Part shown: positions 9,256-16,908 of the stretch, in pieces
How the letters are laid out: each line of letters begins with the position of its first letter
How positions within the stretch are numbered: the stretch's first letter is position 1
NCBI GenBank assembly: GCA_944321955.1
Contig: CALUNG010000003.1
Span: forward strand, 62,001 to 126,000
Direction: 5' to 3'
DNA length: 64,000 nt
Origin: an uncultured Alistipes sp.
GTDB taxonomy: Bacteria > Bacteroidota > Bacteroidia > Bacteroidales > Rikenellaceae
Notes under the pieces: model-generated
Seen by the model: the letters and a program-made list of their open reading frames with translations, nothing else
Databases searched by the model: none
What the model was told of the DNA's origin: nothing
Made by a program: the position numbers and the translations under genes

Positions 9256-10527
9256 CTAACGAACCTTGAAATCGGGATCCGCCATGTTCGGAATAGGCAT
9301 CGAACGATAGTAACCGTTCTCGAACTTGTCGCGTACGGCCTTGAATGCATGGATCGTCTGCTCGACATCCGCCATGGTGTGTGCGGCCGTCGGGATAAGG
9401 CGCAGGATGATCTCGCCCTTCGGGATAACCGGGTAGATCACGATCGAGCAGAAGACGCCGTAGTTCTCGCGCAGGTCGACGATAAGGTTGGTACCCTCCT
9501 CGTTACCGCCCTTCATGTAGACGGGGGTTACGGGCGACTGGGTAACGCCGATATCGAAACCGTTCTCACGCAGGCCGCTCTGCAGTGCGCGGGTGATCTC
9601 CCACAGCTTCTGCTGATACTCGGGGTGGTTGCGGATAAGGTCCAAACGCTTCAGAGCACCGATAACCATAGGCATCGGCAGCGACTTTGCATAGAGCTGC
9701 GAACGCATGTTGTAACGGAAGAGGTTGATCAGCCAACGCGGACCCGAAACGAATGCACCGATACCGGCCATCGACTTGGCAAAGGTATTGAACAGCACGT
9801 CCACCTGATCAACGACGCCGAAGTGTGCGGCAGTACCGCGACCGCCGGGGCCCATTGTTCCGAAACCGTGGGCATCGTCCACCAGCAGGCGGAACTGGAA
9901 ATCCTTCTTCATGCGGGTGATGACATCGAGGAAGCCGAGGTCGCCCTTCATGCCGAATACACCCTCGGTGATCACCAGCACACCGCCGTTCTGCTCGTTT
10001 GCCAGCTCGGTAGCGTGGTGCAGCTGCAGACGCAGGGACTCCTCGTTGTTGTGACCGTAGACGAAACGCTTGCCCTTGTGCAGGCGGAGACCGTCGATGA
10101 TGCAGGCGTGAGCCTCGGCATCGTAAACCACAACGTCACGCGGCGAGAGCAGGCAGTCGATGATCGAAAGCATGCCCTGATATCCGAAGTTGAGCAGGAA
10201 GGCATCCTCCTTGCCTACGAAAGCGGCAAGCTCGCGCTCCAGCTGTTCGTGATATTTGGTCTGACCGCTCATCATGCGGGCACCCATCGGGGCTGCCATG
10301 CCGAATTGGGCAGCACCCTCGGCATCGGCCTTGCGAACCTCGGGGTTGTTTGCCAGTCCAAGATAGTTGTTAAGGCTCCAGTTCAGCATCATCTTGCCGC
10401 GGAAGCGCATGTGAGGGCCGATCTCACCCTCGAGCTTGGGGAATGCGAAGTAACCGTGGACTCTCTGCATGTACTGACCGATCGGGCCTCCTGCATTCTT
10501 TTCCAAACGTTCAAAAATATCTACCAT
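9256..10527 (-). CDS. Alpha-oxoamine synthase; candidate cysteate/serine acyltransferase (SulA- or SPT-like)
   Basis: PLP-dependent enzyme of the alpha-oxoamine synthase family, which condenses an amino acid with an acyl thioester and releases CO2. Visible family features are NNYLGLANNPEV (about 53-64), MGARMMSGQTKYHEQLE, LLVDDAHGFGTMG with the PLP-contacting Asp and His, and NTFAKSMAGIGAF with the Schiff-base Lys. The 423-residue length is normal. In Alistipes and Flavobacterium an enzyme of this family (SulA/CFAT) joins cysteate to an acyl group in sulfonolipid synthesis; serine palmitoyltransferase is the main alternative. No kbl partner (tdh) or biotin genes are nearby, which argues weakly against those roles. 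It is monocistronic. Confidence 0.8.
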   Translation of the reverse strand: MVDIFERLEKNAGGPIGQYMQRVHGYFAFPKLEGEIGPHMRFRGKMMLNWSLNNYLGLANNPEVRKADAEGAAQFGMAAPMGARMMSGQTKYHEQLERELAAFVGKEDAFLLNFGYQGMLSIIDCLLSPRDVVVYDAEAHACIIDGLRLHKGKRFVYGHNNEESLRLQLHHATELANEQNGGVLVITEGVFGMKGDLGFLDVITRMKKDFQFRLLVDDAHGFGTMGPGGRGTAAHFGVVDQVDVLFNTFAKSMAGIGAFVSGPRWLINLFRYNMRSQLYAKSLPMPMVIGALKRLDLIRNHPEYQQKLWEITRALQSGLRENGFDIGVTQSPVTPVYMKGGNEEGTNLIVDLRENYGVFCSIVIYPVIPKGEIILRLIPTAAHTMADVEQTIHAFKAVRDKFENGYYRSMPIPNMADPDFKVR

Positions 10528-10588
10528 AATATTTGATGTTTAATTGTAATATTGCCTCTTTCGGGTATAAAGTTGCCGTTCAGCGTCC

Positions 10589-10596
10589 CAAAGGTA
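10589..10596 (-). promoter_or_regulatory. -7 box TACCTTTG for the alpha-oxoamine synthase
   Basis: The minus strand reads TACCTTTG about 60 bases before the ATG (10527). A TTGACA-like element lies closer than the usual 20-base spacing, so the -33 assignment is uncertain. Confidence 0.5.
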
Positions 10597-10634
10597 TAAA
10601 ATAATTGTCAAATTAGGTCTCGATAATTCATTTT

Positions 10635-11405
10635 TTACGCTACCTGGCACTCGATACCAAGCATTTCGACCCTTCGTGCTATCCGTTGCAGCTCGTCATG
10701 GCCGACCTTTTCGATGGTATGGCACGGCGTATCGCGGTCGAGCGAGTAGACCATGACCTTCTGCGGGCGGAGACGTGCAACGATATCGAGCCATGCCGCA
10801 ACTTCACGTTCGGTCGTATTGTCGATAGCGCGGCCGTTGTATTCGCCACGCAGGAACATGGTCTGCATGATGAACCTGCCCTCGAACAGAGCCATGTCGG
10901 CAACCGTACGCTCGACGCTGTACAAACCGCAGGGGTTGTTTACAAGACGCACCGTCTCGTCAAATGCCGAATCGAGCTTGAGTATGTTGTTGTCCACGCG
11001 CATCAAGGCCCGCCGTACATCCTCGCGGCCTATCTGCGTGGCGTTGCTCAGCACCGAGACCTTCGACGTCGGCGAAACGGCATCGCGCAGCGCAATGGTA
11101 TCGTCGATGATCGCCGCGAAATCGGGATGCATCGTGGGTTCGCCGTTGCCGGCAAAGGTGATCACGTCGGGCGGCGTGCCGTCGGCCACCATACGGCGCA
11201 GCACGGCGTCGAGGTGCGAATGCACGTCCTCACGCGAATTGAAACGGCGGGAACCGGCATGATCGCCGTTCCAGCCGCACTCGCAATAGATGCAGTCGAA
11301 ACTGCAGAGCTTCGAGTGCAGCGGCAACAGATTCACGCCGAGCGACAGTCCGAGTCGCCGGGAATGAACCGGGCCGAAAATTATATCTTCATAAAGAGCT
11401 GTCAT
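10635..11405 (-). CDS. Radical SAM protein
   Basis: About 256 residues. The cluster-binding motif is CSFDCIYCEC, a Cx4Cx2C arrangement within the first 45 residues, followed by ITFAGNGEPTMHP, the typical GGE-like SAM-binding strand. It resembles short Bacteroidetes Fe-S oxidoreductases of the MoaA/Wyosine-like COG0731 group. The ATG at 11405 is chosen because the longer frame starts inside a TATCTTTG promoter box. No substrate-specific domain or partner gene is visible, so the reaction is unknown. Confidence 0.85.
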   Translation of the reverse strand: MTALYEDIIFGPVHSRRLGLSLGVNLLPLHSKLCSFDCIYCECGWNGDHAGSRRFNSREDVHSHLDAVLRRMVADGTPPDVITFAGNGEPTMHPDFAAIIDDTIALRDAVSPTSKVSVLSNATQIGREDVRRALMRVDNNILKLDSAFDETVRLVNNPCGLYSVERTVADMALFEGRFIMQTMFLRGEYNGRAIDNTTEREVAAWLDIVARLRPQKVMVYSLDRDTPCHTIEKVGHDELQRIARRVEMLGIECQVA

Positions 11406-11410
11406 GTCTG

Positions 11411-11444
11411 CAAAGATACACAAAAATCACTCTATACTTCCAAA
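11411..11444 (-). promoter_or_regulatory. Promoter TTTG-N22-TATCTTTG for the radical SAM gene
   Basis: On the minus strand TTTG (11444-11441) and TATCTTTG (11418-11411) are 22 bases apart. The ATG at 11405 follows the -7 box by five bases, so the transcript is probably leaderless. Confidence 0.6.
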
Positions 11445-11521
11445 AATATCCGTACGCACGGCATAATACCTTTGTATATATGACACGTCACCGACGGAAC
11501 GGACGCCACGACACACCGCCG

Positions 11522-11561
11522 TAAAACAAAAGCCCGCCACAGCTATCTGTGCGGCAGGCTT
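11522..11561 (-). terminator. Terminator of the AraC gene
   Basis: Imperfect hairpin with arms AAGCCCGCCACA and TGTGCGGCAGGCTT, followed on the minus strand by TTGTTTTAC. It lies just downstream of the AraC stop at 11574. Confidence 0.65.
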
Positions 11562-11573
11562 CGTATGGACATG

Positions 11574-12449
11574 TTACAGTTTGGCGTTTCGGCGATACTC
11601 CTTCGGGGTCATACCCGTATGGCGGCGGAAATACTGCCCGAAGAACGAAGGATTGGGGAAGTTCAGCGCATTGGATATCTGCTGTATGGTCATCTGAGTG
11701 CCGATGAGCATGCTCTTGGCGTTGATGATAATCACATGCGAAATCCAGTCGGCGGCGCTTCGACCCGAAACCGAACGTATGACTATGCTGAGGTATTTGG
11801 GCGTGATGCACAGTTTGTCGGCATAATACCCCACTTCGCGATTAACGAGGTAATCGGTCGACACCAGCGACAGGAACTGACGCAGGATCATGTCCTGACG
11901 CGACTGCGGACGCTTCTTTATGTCGCTGTTGCCCGAATACATCGCCGCCACCTCATAGCAGATCATCATCAACAGGTTCTCACAGATCTCCTTGCGGAAC
12001 ATGTGCTCCGTACGGTTGTACTTGCGCCGCAACATCTCACACAACTCGATGATCGTTTCGGTCTGCTCCTCGGTTATGGCGATGCAGGGATTTTGCCGGA
12101 TCATGATGTAGAGCATGCTGCTCGATGGGATGTTTATGCTACGCAGGAACTCGGTGTTCACAGCCACGGTATAGGCATGAAGGTCATCGCTCTTGCTTAT
12201 CTCCTGTATGATCGTATTTGGGAAAACGGTGAGCATGTCGCCGCGTTTGACCCGTATGCGATGGTCGTTGAGTATTACCTCGCACTCGCCGCTGCGGCAT
12301 ATCACCAGCCCGCCGACATTTACCAGCCGTGGCGAATACTTGGTACGCAGTTTACCGTAATCCTCGCTGTCCACGTCGAAAATTCCGAACAGGGTATTCT
12401 CATCCTCCAAAGGATTAATCGATGATTGTTTCATCCACTTTCCGTCCAT
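11574..12449 (-). CDS. AraC-family transcriptional regulator
   Basis: 291-residue cytoplasmic DNA-binding protein. The N-terminal ~150 residues look like a cupin-type sensor (GGLVICRSGECEVILNDHRIRVKRGDMLTVFP). The C-terminal ~100 residues carry the double helix-turn-helix with the family end motif FFGQYFRRHTGMTPKEYRR. It is divergent from nrdJ, 383 bases away, but may act elsewhere. The effector is unknown. The start at 12449 fits the -7 box upstream; an internal ATG at 12434 is the alternative. Confidence 0.9.
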   Translation of the reverse strand: MDGKWMKQSSINPLEDENTLFGIFDVDSEDYGKLRTKYSPRLVNVGGLVICRSGECEVILNDHRIRVKRGDMLTVFPNTIIQEISKSDDLHAYTVAVNTEFLRSINIPSSSMLYIMIRQNPCIAITEEQTETIIELCEMLRRKYNRTEHMFRKEICENLLMMICYEVAAMYSGNSDIKKRPQSRQDMILRQFLSLVSTDYLVNREVGYYADKLCITPKYLSIVIRSVSGRSAADWISHVIIINAKSMLIGTQMTIQQISNALNFPNPSFFGQYFRRHTGMTPKEYRRNAKL

Positions 12450-12466
12450 ATTCTCTCATTTTTTAT

Positions 12467-12474
12467 CAAATATA
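12467..12474 (-). promoter_or_regulatory. -7 box TATATTTG for the AraC gene
   Basis: The minus strand reads TATATTTG, exactly TAnnTTTG, about 18 bases upstream of the ATG. A TTG lies 23 bases further upstream, slightly longer than the preferred spacing. Confidence 0.5.
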
Positions 12475-12652
12475 GTGAATTTTCATCAAGAAATGAACAA
12501 TTCGGCCAAAAAAACATGCCGGAAAGGACATTGGAATGTTCCGAAAAGAATACGGCGCTGTTTTTCAGCCCATACGGAAATATTGTAGATAATTTGTGGA
12601 TAAAATTCACCATATCATTTCGCCGACACCAAAAAAATTGTCATATTTGCAC

Positions 12653-12670
12653 TATCGGTTGTAACCGATA
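12653..12670. promoter_or_regulatory. Candidate operator: 18-bp palindrome TATCGGTTGTAACCGATA
   Basis: Two 8-base arms with a 2-base centre form a perfect dyad immediately downstream of the possible nrdJ -7 element, where a repressor would block transcription. The binding protein is unknown; AraC proteins usually bind direct repeats, so the adjacent AraC gene is not an obvious match. Confidence 0.45.
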
Positions 12671-12832
12671 TTAAATACCCACTGCCTCAGGGCAGCCAAA
12701 CGGATCCGTTCCATTCGTTTGATTACCGTCGCGCGTGTCGTGCGAGCGGTTTTTCGTCGATGTAACGGAATCATTTTGTCTCCCTGCAGGAACCGGACAA
12801 AGGCTGAAAGAACGATATAAAACATTGATACC

Positions 12833-15376
12833 ATGACCAAAACAAACTCCGGCACCCCACAACCGGTCGCATACGACGACGCCGTGGCCGCTACCAGGGA
12901 GTACTTCGGCGGAGATGACCTTGCTGCGACCGTCTGGGTCAGCAAGTACGCACTGAAGGACTCCTTCGGCAACATCTACGAGACCACACCCGTCCAGATG
13001 CACGAACGGTTGGCTTCAGAACTCGAGCGTATCGAGAAAAAATACGCGAACCCCCTCTCGAAAGAGGAGATATTCCACCTGCTCGACCACTTCCGGTACA
13101 TCATCCCGCAGGGCGGTCCGATGACCGGCATAGGCAATAATTTTCAGGTGGCATCGCTCTCCAACTGCTTCGTCATAGGACACAGGCACCCGGCCGACTC
13201 CTATGGAGGCATATTCCGCATCGACGAGGAGCAGGTACAGCTGATGAAACGCCGTGGAGGCGTCGGACACGACCTCTCGCACATACGTCCCACCGGCAGC
13301 CCGGTACTCAATTCGGCACTCACGTCGACGGGTATCGTGCCCTTCATGGAGCGCTATTCGAACTCCACGCGTGAAGTGGCACAGGACGGCCGTCGCGGTG
13401 CACTGATGCTTACCCTCTCGATCAAGCATCCCGATGCCGAACGATTCATCGACGCCAAGGTCGACACCGGCAAGGTAACGGGCGCCAACGTCTCGATCAA
13501 GGTCGACGACGAGTTCATGCGTGCCGCCATCGAGGGCCGGATGTACCGCCAGCAATTCCCGATCAACTCCGACAATCCGAAATACGTTCAGGATATCGAC
13601 GCCAAGAAACTGTGGGACAAGATCATCCACAACGCATGGAAATCGGCCGAACCGGGCGTTCTGTTCTGGGATACGATCATCCGCGAGAGTGTTCCCGACT
13701 GCTATGCCGATGAAGGATTTACTACCGTATCGACTAATCCTTGCGGCGAAATTCCGCTTTGTCCGTACGATTCGTGCCGCCTGCTGGCGATCAATCTCTT
13801 CGGATATGTCGACAAGCCCTTCACCAAGGAGGCTTCGTTCGATTTCGAGAAGTTCAAGGATCACGTCCACAAGGCAATGCACCTGATGGACGACATCATT
13901 GATCTCGAGCTGGAGAAGGTGGAACTCATTATCAAGAAGATCGAGGACGATCCCGAAGACGAGGACATACGCCGTGTCGAGCTCGAACTCTGGAAGAAGA
14001 TCCGCAACATGGCACTCAAGGGCCGTCGTACGGGTTTGGGCATCACCGCCGAAGGCGACATGCTGGCGGCTCTCGGACTGCGTTACGGTTCGGACGAGGC
14101 CATCGACTTCGCCGTCAAGGTGCACAAGACCCTCGCCATTGAGGCTTATCGCGCATCTGTCGACATGGCCGTGGACCGCGGTCCCTTCCCGATATACAAT
14201 GCGGCCAAGGAGGCCGGCAACCCCATGATCGAACGTATCAAGGCCGCCGATCCCGCCCTTTACGAGAAGATGGCAAGCGTCGGACGCCGCAATATCGCAA
14301 TGCTGACGATAGCCCCGACCGGCACCACTTCGCTCATGTCGCAGACCACGTCGGGCATCGAGCCGGTATTCCGCCCCGTCTACAAACGCCGCCGCAAGGT
14401 CAACCCTTCGGACAAGGATACGCATGTCGATTTCGTTGACGAGATGGGTGAAAAGTTCCAGGAATACAACGTATTCCACCACAAATTCCTGATGTGGGCG
14501 CAGATCAACGGATACGATATCTCGAAATTCGATACCATCAAGGACGACGAACTCGAAAAGCTCGTTGCCGCATCGCCTTACCACAAGGCCACGGCCAACG
14601 ATATCGACTGGGTAGCCAAGGTCAAGATGCAGGGAGCCATCCAGAAATGGGTCGACCACTCGATTTCGGTAACGGTCAACCTCCCGAACAATGTTTCGGA
14701 GCAGCTGGTTGCCGAAGTATATCGCACGGCCTGGGAGAGCGGATGCAAGGGCGTCACCGTCTACCGCGACGGCTGCCGTGAAGGCGTACTGCTCGACAAG
14801 AAGAAGTCGAAGAAGTGCGAATCGGCTCCAAGCGCCGCACTCAAACGTCCGCAGTCGCTGCCAGCAGACATCGTCCGCTTCAAGAACGGCAACGAGGACT
14901 GGATCGCATTCGTCGGCCTGCAGGACGGCCGTCCGTACGAGATCTTCACCGGTAAGATCGAGGAGGATGCCATGTACATCCCGCGCAAGGTGACCAAAGG
15001 ACATATCCTCAAGATACGCGAGGCCGACGGCACCAAACGTTACGACTTCCAGTACTCCGACCGTTACGGTTACACCAACACCATCGGCGGTATCTCGCGT
15101 CTGTTCAACGAGGAGTTCTGGAACTACGCCAAGCTGATCTCGGGTGTGCTGCGTCACGGCATGCCTATCGAGAAGGTGGTATCGCTGATCGACGGGCTGC
15201 ATCTCGACAGCGAGACGATCAATACGTGGAAGAACGGCGTACAGCGTGCCCTGAAACAGTATATCGTCGACGGCACGCGCTCCAAGGGCAAATGCCCGCA
15301 GTGCGGACAGGAGAACATGGCATACCAGAACGGTTGCCTGACCTGCATGTCGTGCGGCTATTCGAAGTGCGGATAG
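12833..15376 (+). CDS. nrdJ: Class II (adenosylcobalamin-dependent) ribonucleotide reductase
   Basis: Reduces ribonucleotides to deoxyribonucleotides with an adenosylcobalamin-generated thiyl radical, in the cytoplasm and without oxygen dependence. Visible features: the first active-site Cys in NCFVIG (residue 112), RRGGVGHDLSHIRPTGS, the radical Cys in NPCGEIPLCPYD (304), and LTIAPTGTTSLM. The C-terminus ends in a cysteine-rich ribbon (CPQCGQ, CMSCGYSKCG) that carries the redox-active pair in such enzymes. At 847 residues it is full length. It is monocistronic, with a strong terminator 18 bases after the stop. Confidence 0.96.
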   Translation: MTKTNSGTPQPVAYDDAVAATREYFGGDDLAATVWVSKYALKDSFGNIYETTPVQMHERLASELERIEKKYANPLSKEEIFHLLDHFRYIIPQGGPMTGIGNNFQVASLSNCFVIGHRHPADSYGGIFRIDEEQVQLMKRRGGVGHDLSHIRPTGSPVLNSALTSTGIVPFMERYSNSTREVAQDGRRGALMLTLSIKHPDAERFIDAKVDTGKVTGANVSIKVDDEFMRAAIEGRMYRQQFPINSDNPKYVQDIDAKKLWDKIIHNAWKSAEPGVLFWDTIIRESVPDCYADEGFTTVSTNPCGEIPLCPYDSCRLLAINLFGYVDKPFTKEASFDFEKFKDHVHKAMHLMDDIIDLELEKVELIIKKIEDDPEDEDIRRVELELWKKIRNMALKGRRTGLGITAEGDMLAALGLRYGSDEAIDFAVKVHKTLAIEAYRASVDMAVDRGPFPIYNAAKEAGNPMIERIKAADPALYEKMASVGRRNIAMLTIAPTGTTSLMSQTTSGIEPVFRPVYKRRRKVNPSDKDTHVDFVDEMGEKFQEYNVFHHKFLMWAQINGYDISKFDTIKDDELEKLVAASPYHKATANDIDWVAKVKMQGAIQKWVDHSISVTVNLPNNVSEQLVAEVYRTAWESGCKGVTVYRDGCREGVLLDKKKSKKCESAPSAALKRPQSLPADIVRFKNGNEDWIAFVGLQDGRPYEIFTGKIEEDAMYIPRKVTKGHILKIREADGTKRYDFQYSDRYGYTNTIGGISRLFNEEFWNYAKLISGVLRHGMPIEKVVSLIDGLHLDSETINTWKNGVQRALKQYIVDGTRSKGKCPQCGQENMAYQNGCLTCMSCGYSKCG

Positions 15377-15394
15377 CAGCAGGGCCCAATTCGT

Positions 15395-15440
15395 AAAAAG
15401 CTACACCCCGAAGTATTCATACTTCGGGGTGTAGCTTTTT
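15395..15440. terminator. Strong bidirectional terminator
   Basis: A perfect ~20-bp stem (arms start AAAAAGCTACACCCCGAAGT) with a short loop and A/T tracts at both ends. It serves nrdJ (+) and the BACON lipoprotein gene (-). Confidence 0.9.
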
Positions 15441-15467
15441 CTGTTCCGTCACATGTAACGGCGTGCA

Positions 15468-16895
15468 TCAGAAGCGCGACAGGTCGACTTCGGTCACACC
15501 TGTCAGGTTCTGAAGCGAGAACTCCTCGGCGCCATGCGTCTCGATCGACACCGTATGCGGGCCGCTGCCGGTATAGACGTGCGATGCGCCTTCGGTGTAC
15601 TCCTCCTGCGAGCCGTCGCCCCACGACACCAGTCCGTAATAGAAATGGGAGCCGCCGATCGACGGCAGCGTAAAGTCACCGCTTTCATGTACGATACGCA
15701 GGACAGACGCTCCCGACAGGCCGTTCTGGTATACGGTTAAGGTTTGCTCGATATTCTCGCCCGCAAGCGTAATGACGGCCACACGTTCGCCGTTGTCGGG
15801 ATTGGGGTCTACCTCGAACTGCAGCATCCGTGTCTCGAGACCGCGGGATTCGGGAAGCAGGCGTATCCACTCTTCCGAGACGCCGACCTCGAAATCGACG
15901 TTGGTATTGATCTCGAAATCGAGCCGTCCGCCTTCGGCCTCTACAACATAAACGTCTTCCGAGACAACGATGGCATTCAGCTGCATCTGCGTAACCGTAA
16001 CCGTAGCCGAAACGCCCGACTCGTCATCGTAAAACAGGATCTCGGCAGTACGGCTGTCATACCCTTCGTTCGGGTCGACCTCGAACCAGCGCGTATATGT
16101 CGACAGCGAGCGCGACGACACCTCGCGAAGCCAGTCCACACCATCCGAAATCCGCATCTGGCACGGAACGTTGCTCTGCAGTTCGACCTTGATGGTCTCG
16201 CCTTCGCTGCCCACGGCATAGTTGTCGCGCGTAAGTACCAGCTGAGGCTCCTCGCCGGACTGATAAACCGTAACGGTCTCGGCATACTCACCGCTGCGTA
16301 TTACTATCTCGCCGCTGCGCTTGCGTCCCGATTCGTTCGCGGCGACATCGAACAGCAGTACGGTCGTCGAGACGGCACGCGTCTCTACCGGAGTTATCCA
16401 CTCAGAGGCATCGGCTGCAATCTCGTACTCGAATGGTATGTTGGCTACGACCTCGACGCGCGCTTCACCGCCCTGATGTCCCATCTCAATGCGGTTGGAT
16501 GTGACGGTAAGGGCATCCTTCTGCTTCTGCACGATGGTCAGACGTGCAACCGCATCGCCCGACCTTAAGGTCAACGTCGCATTGCGCTCGTCCGTCGAGT
16601 CGTTGCCGACGACCGTCACCGTTACCGACGTCACCGATGAATCGCCCTCTGCAGGATCGACGCTGCACCATGGCTGGTCGACAGTCGCGGTCCATGCGTC
16701 CGTGGCTACAAAATAGACCGTGGTCTCGCCGCCGCCGGAATCGAAAACACGGGCGTCATCGTTGGCGAGAATGATGTTGGCCGGAACCTTGTCCGTACCG
16801 TCGGCCTTGTCCTCGCCGAAAAGCGAGCAGCCCGACAGAAGCGTCGCCGCCGCAAGCAGCGTCGCAATATGGTATTGTTTCATAACTCTTTTCAT
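15468..16895 (-). CDS. Multi-BACON surface lipoprotein
   Basis: 475 residues from the ATG at 16895. Signal peptide II with lipobox LSGC (Cys23). It has about four tandem BACON-type Ig domains, recognisable by recurring W-ITP/W-RL cores and TVTVYQ-like closing strands. The C-terminal ~70 residues contain VSWGDGSQEEY and HVYTGSG, a PKD-like pattern. BACON domains usually bind glycans, mucin or protein, or act as spacers. It starts 13 bases after the C10 protease stop, so the two are co-transcribed. Residues after Cys (SLFGEDKAD) are acidic, consistent with surface export. No enzyme domain is seen. Confidence 0.85.
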   Translation of the reverse strand: MKRVMKQYHIATLLAAATLLSGCSLFGEDKADGTDKVPANIILANDDARVFDSGGGETTVYFVATDAWTATVDQPWCSVDPAEGDSSVTSVTVTVVGNDSTDERNATLTLRSGDAVARLTIVQKQKDALTVTSNRIEMGHQGGEARVEVVANIPFEYEIAADASEWITPVETRAVSTTVLLFDVAANESGRKRSGEIVIRSGEYAETVTVYQSGEEPQLVLTRDNYAVGSEGETIKVELQSNVPCQMRISDGVDWLREVSSRSLSTYTRWFEVDPNEGYDSRTAEILFYDDESGVSATVTVTQMQLNAIVVSEDVYVVEAEGGRLDFEINTNVDFEVGVSEEWIRLLPESRGLETRMLQFEVDPNPDNGERVAVITLAGENIEQTLTVYQNGLSGASVLRIVHESGDFTLPSIGGSHFYYGLVSWGDGSQEEYTEGASHVYTGSGPHTVSIETHGAEEFSLQNLTGVTEVDLSRF

Positions 16896-16908
16896 GGCAT
16901 TGTCTCCT

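Larger units (their letters stand above)
12450..12832. other. Divergent intergenic region between AraC and nrdJ
   Basis: 383 bases with no convincing gene. The half near AraC is AT-rich and holds its promoter. The half near nrdJ holds three dyads in 60 bases: an 18-bp perfect palindrome (12653-12670), a 5-bp stem hairpin CTGCC/GGCAG type (12682-12695) and the 12-bp palindrome AACGGATCCGTT (12699-12710). A weak -7-like CATATTTG at 12642-12649 could drive nrdJ. I looked for a cobalamin riboswitch because nrdJ needs B12 and did not find its conserved core. Confidence 0.6.

Noticed and set aside
9256..10527. Naming the PLP enzyme glycine C-acetyltransferase (kbl) or bioF
   Set aside because: No tdh or biotin genes are adjacent and the N-terminus matches the Bacteroidetes SulA/SPT-like group better; left as a candidate.
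11467..11526. TACCTTTG box plus a 14-codon ORF after the radical SAM promoter
   Set aside because: The -33 element is missing and the ORF runs into the AraC terminator; it could be chance in an AT-rich intergenic region.
12450..12832. Cobalamin riboswitch upstream of nrdJ
   Set aside because: Expected for a B12-dependent enzyme, but the conserved B12-box context and the surrounding core were not found; the isolated CCACTG-like string is too short to count.
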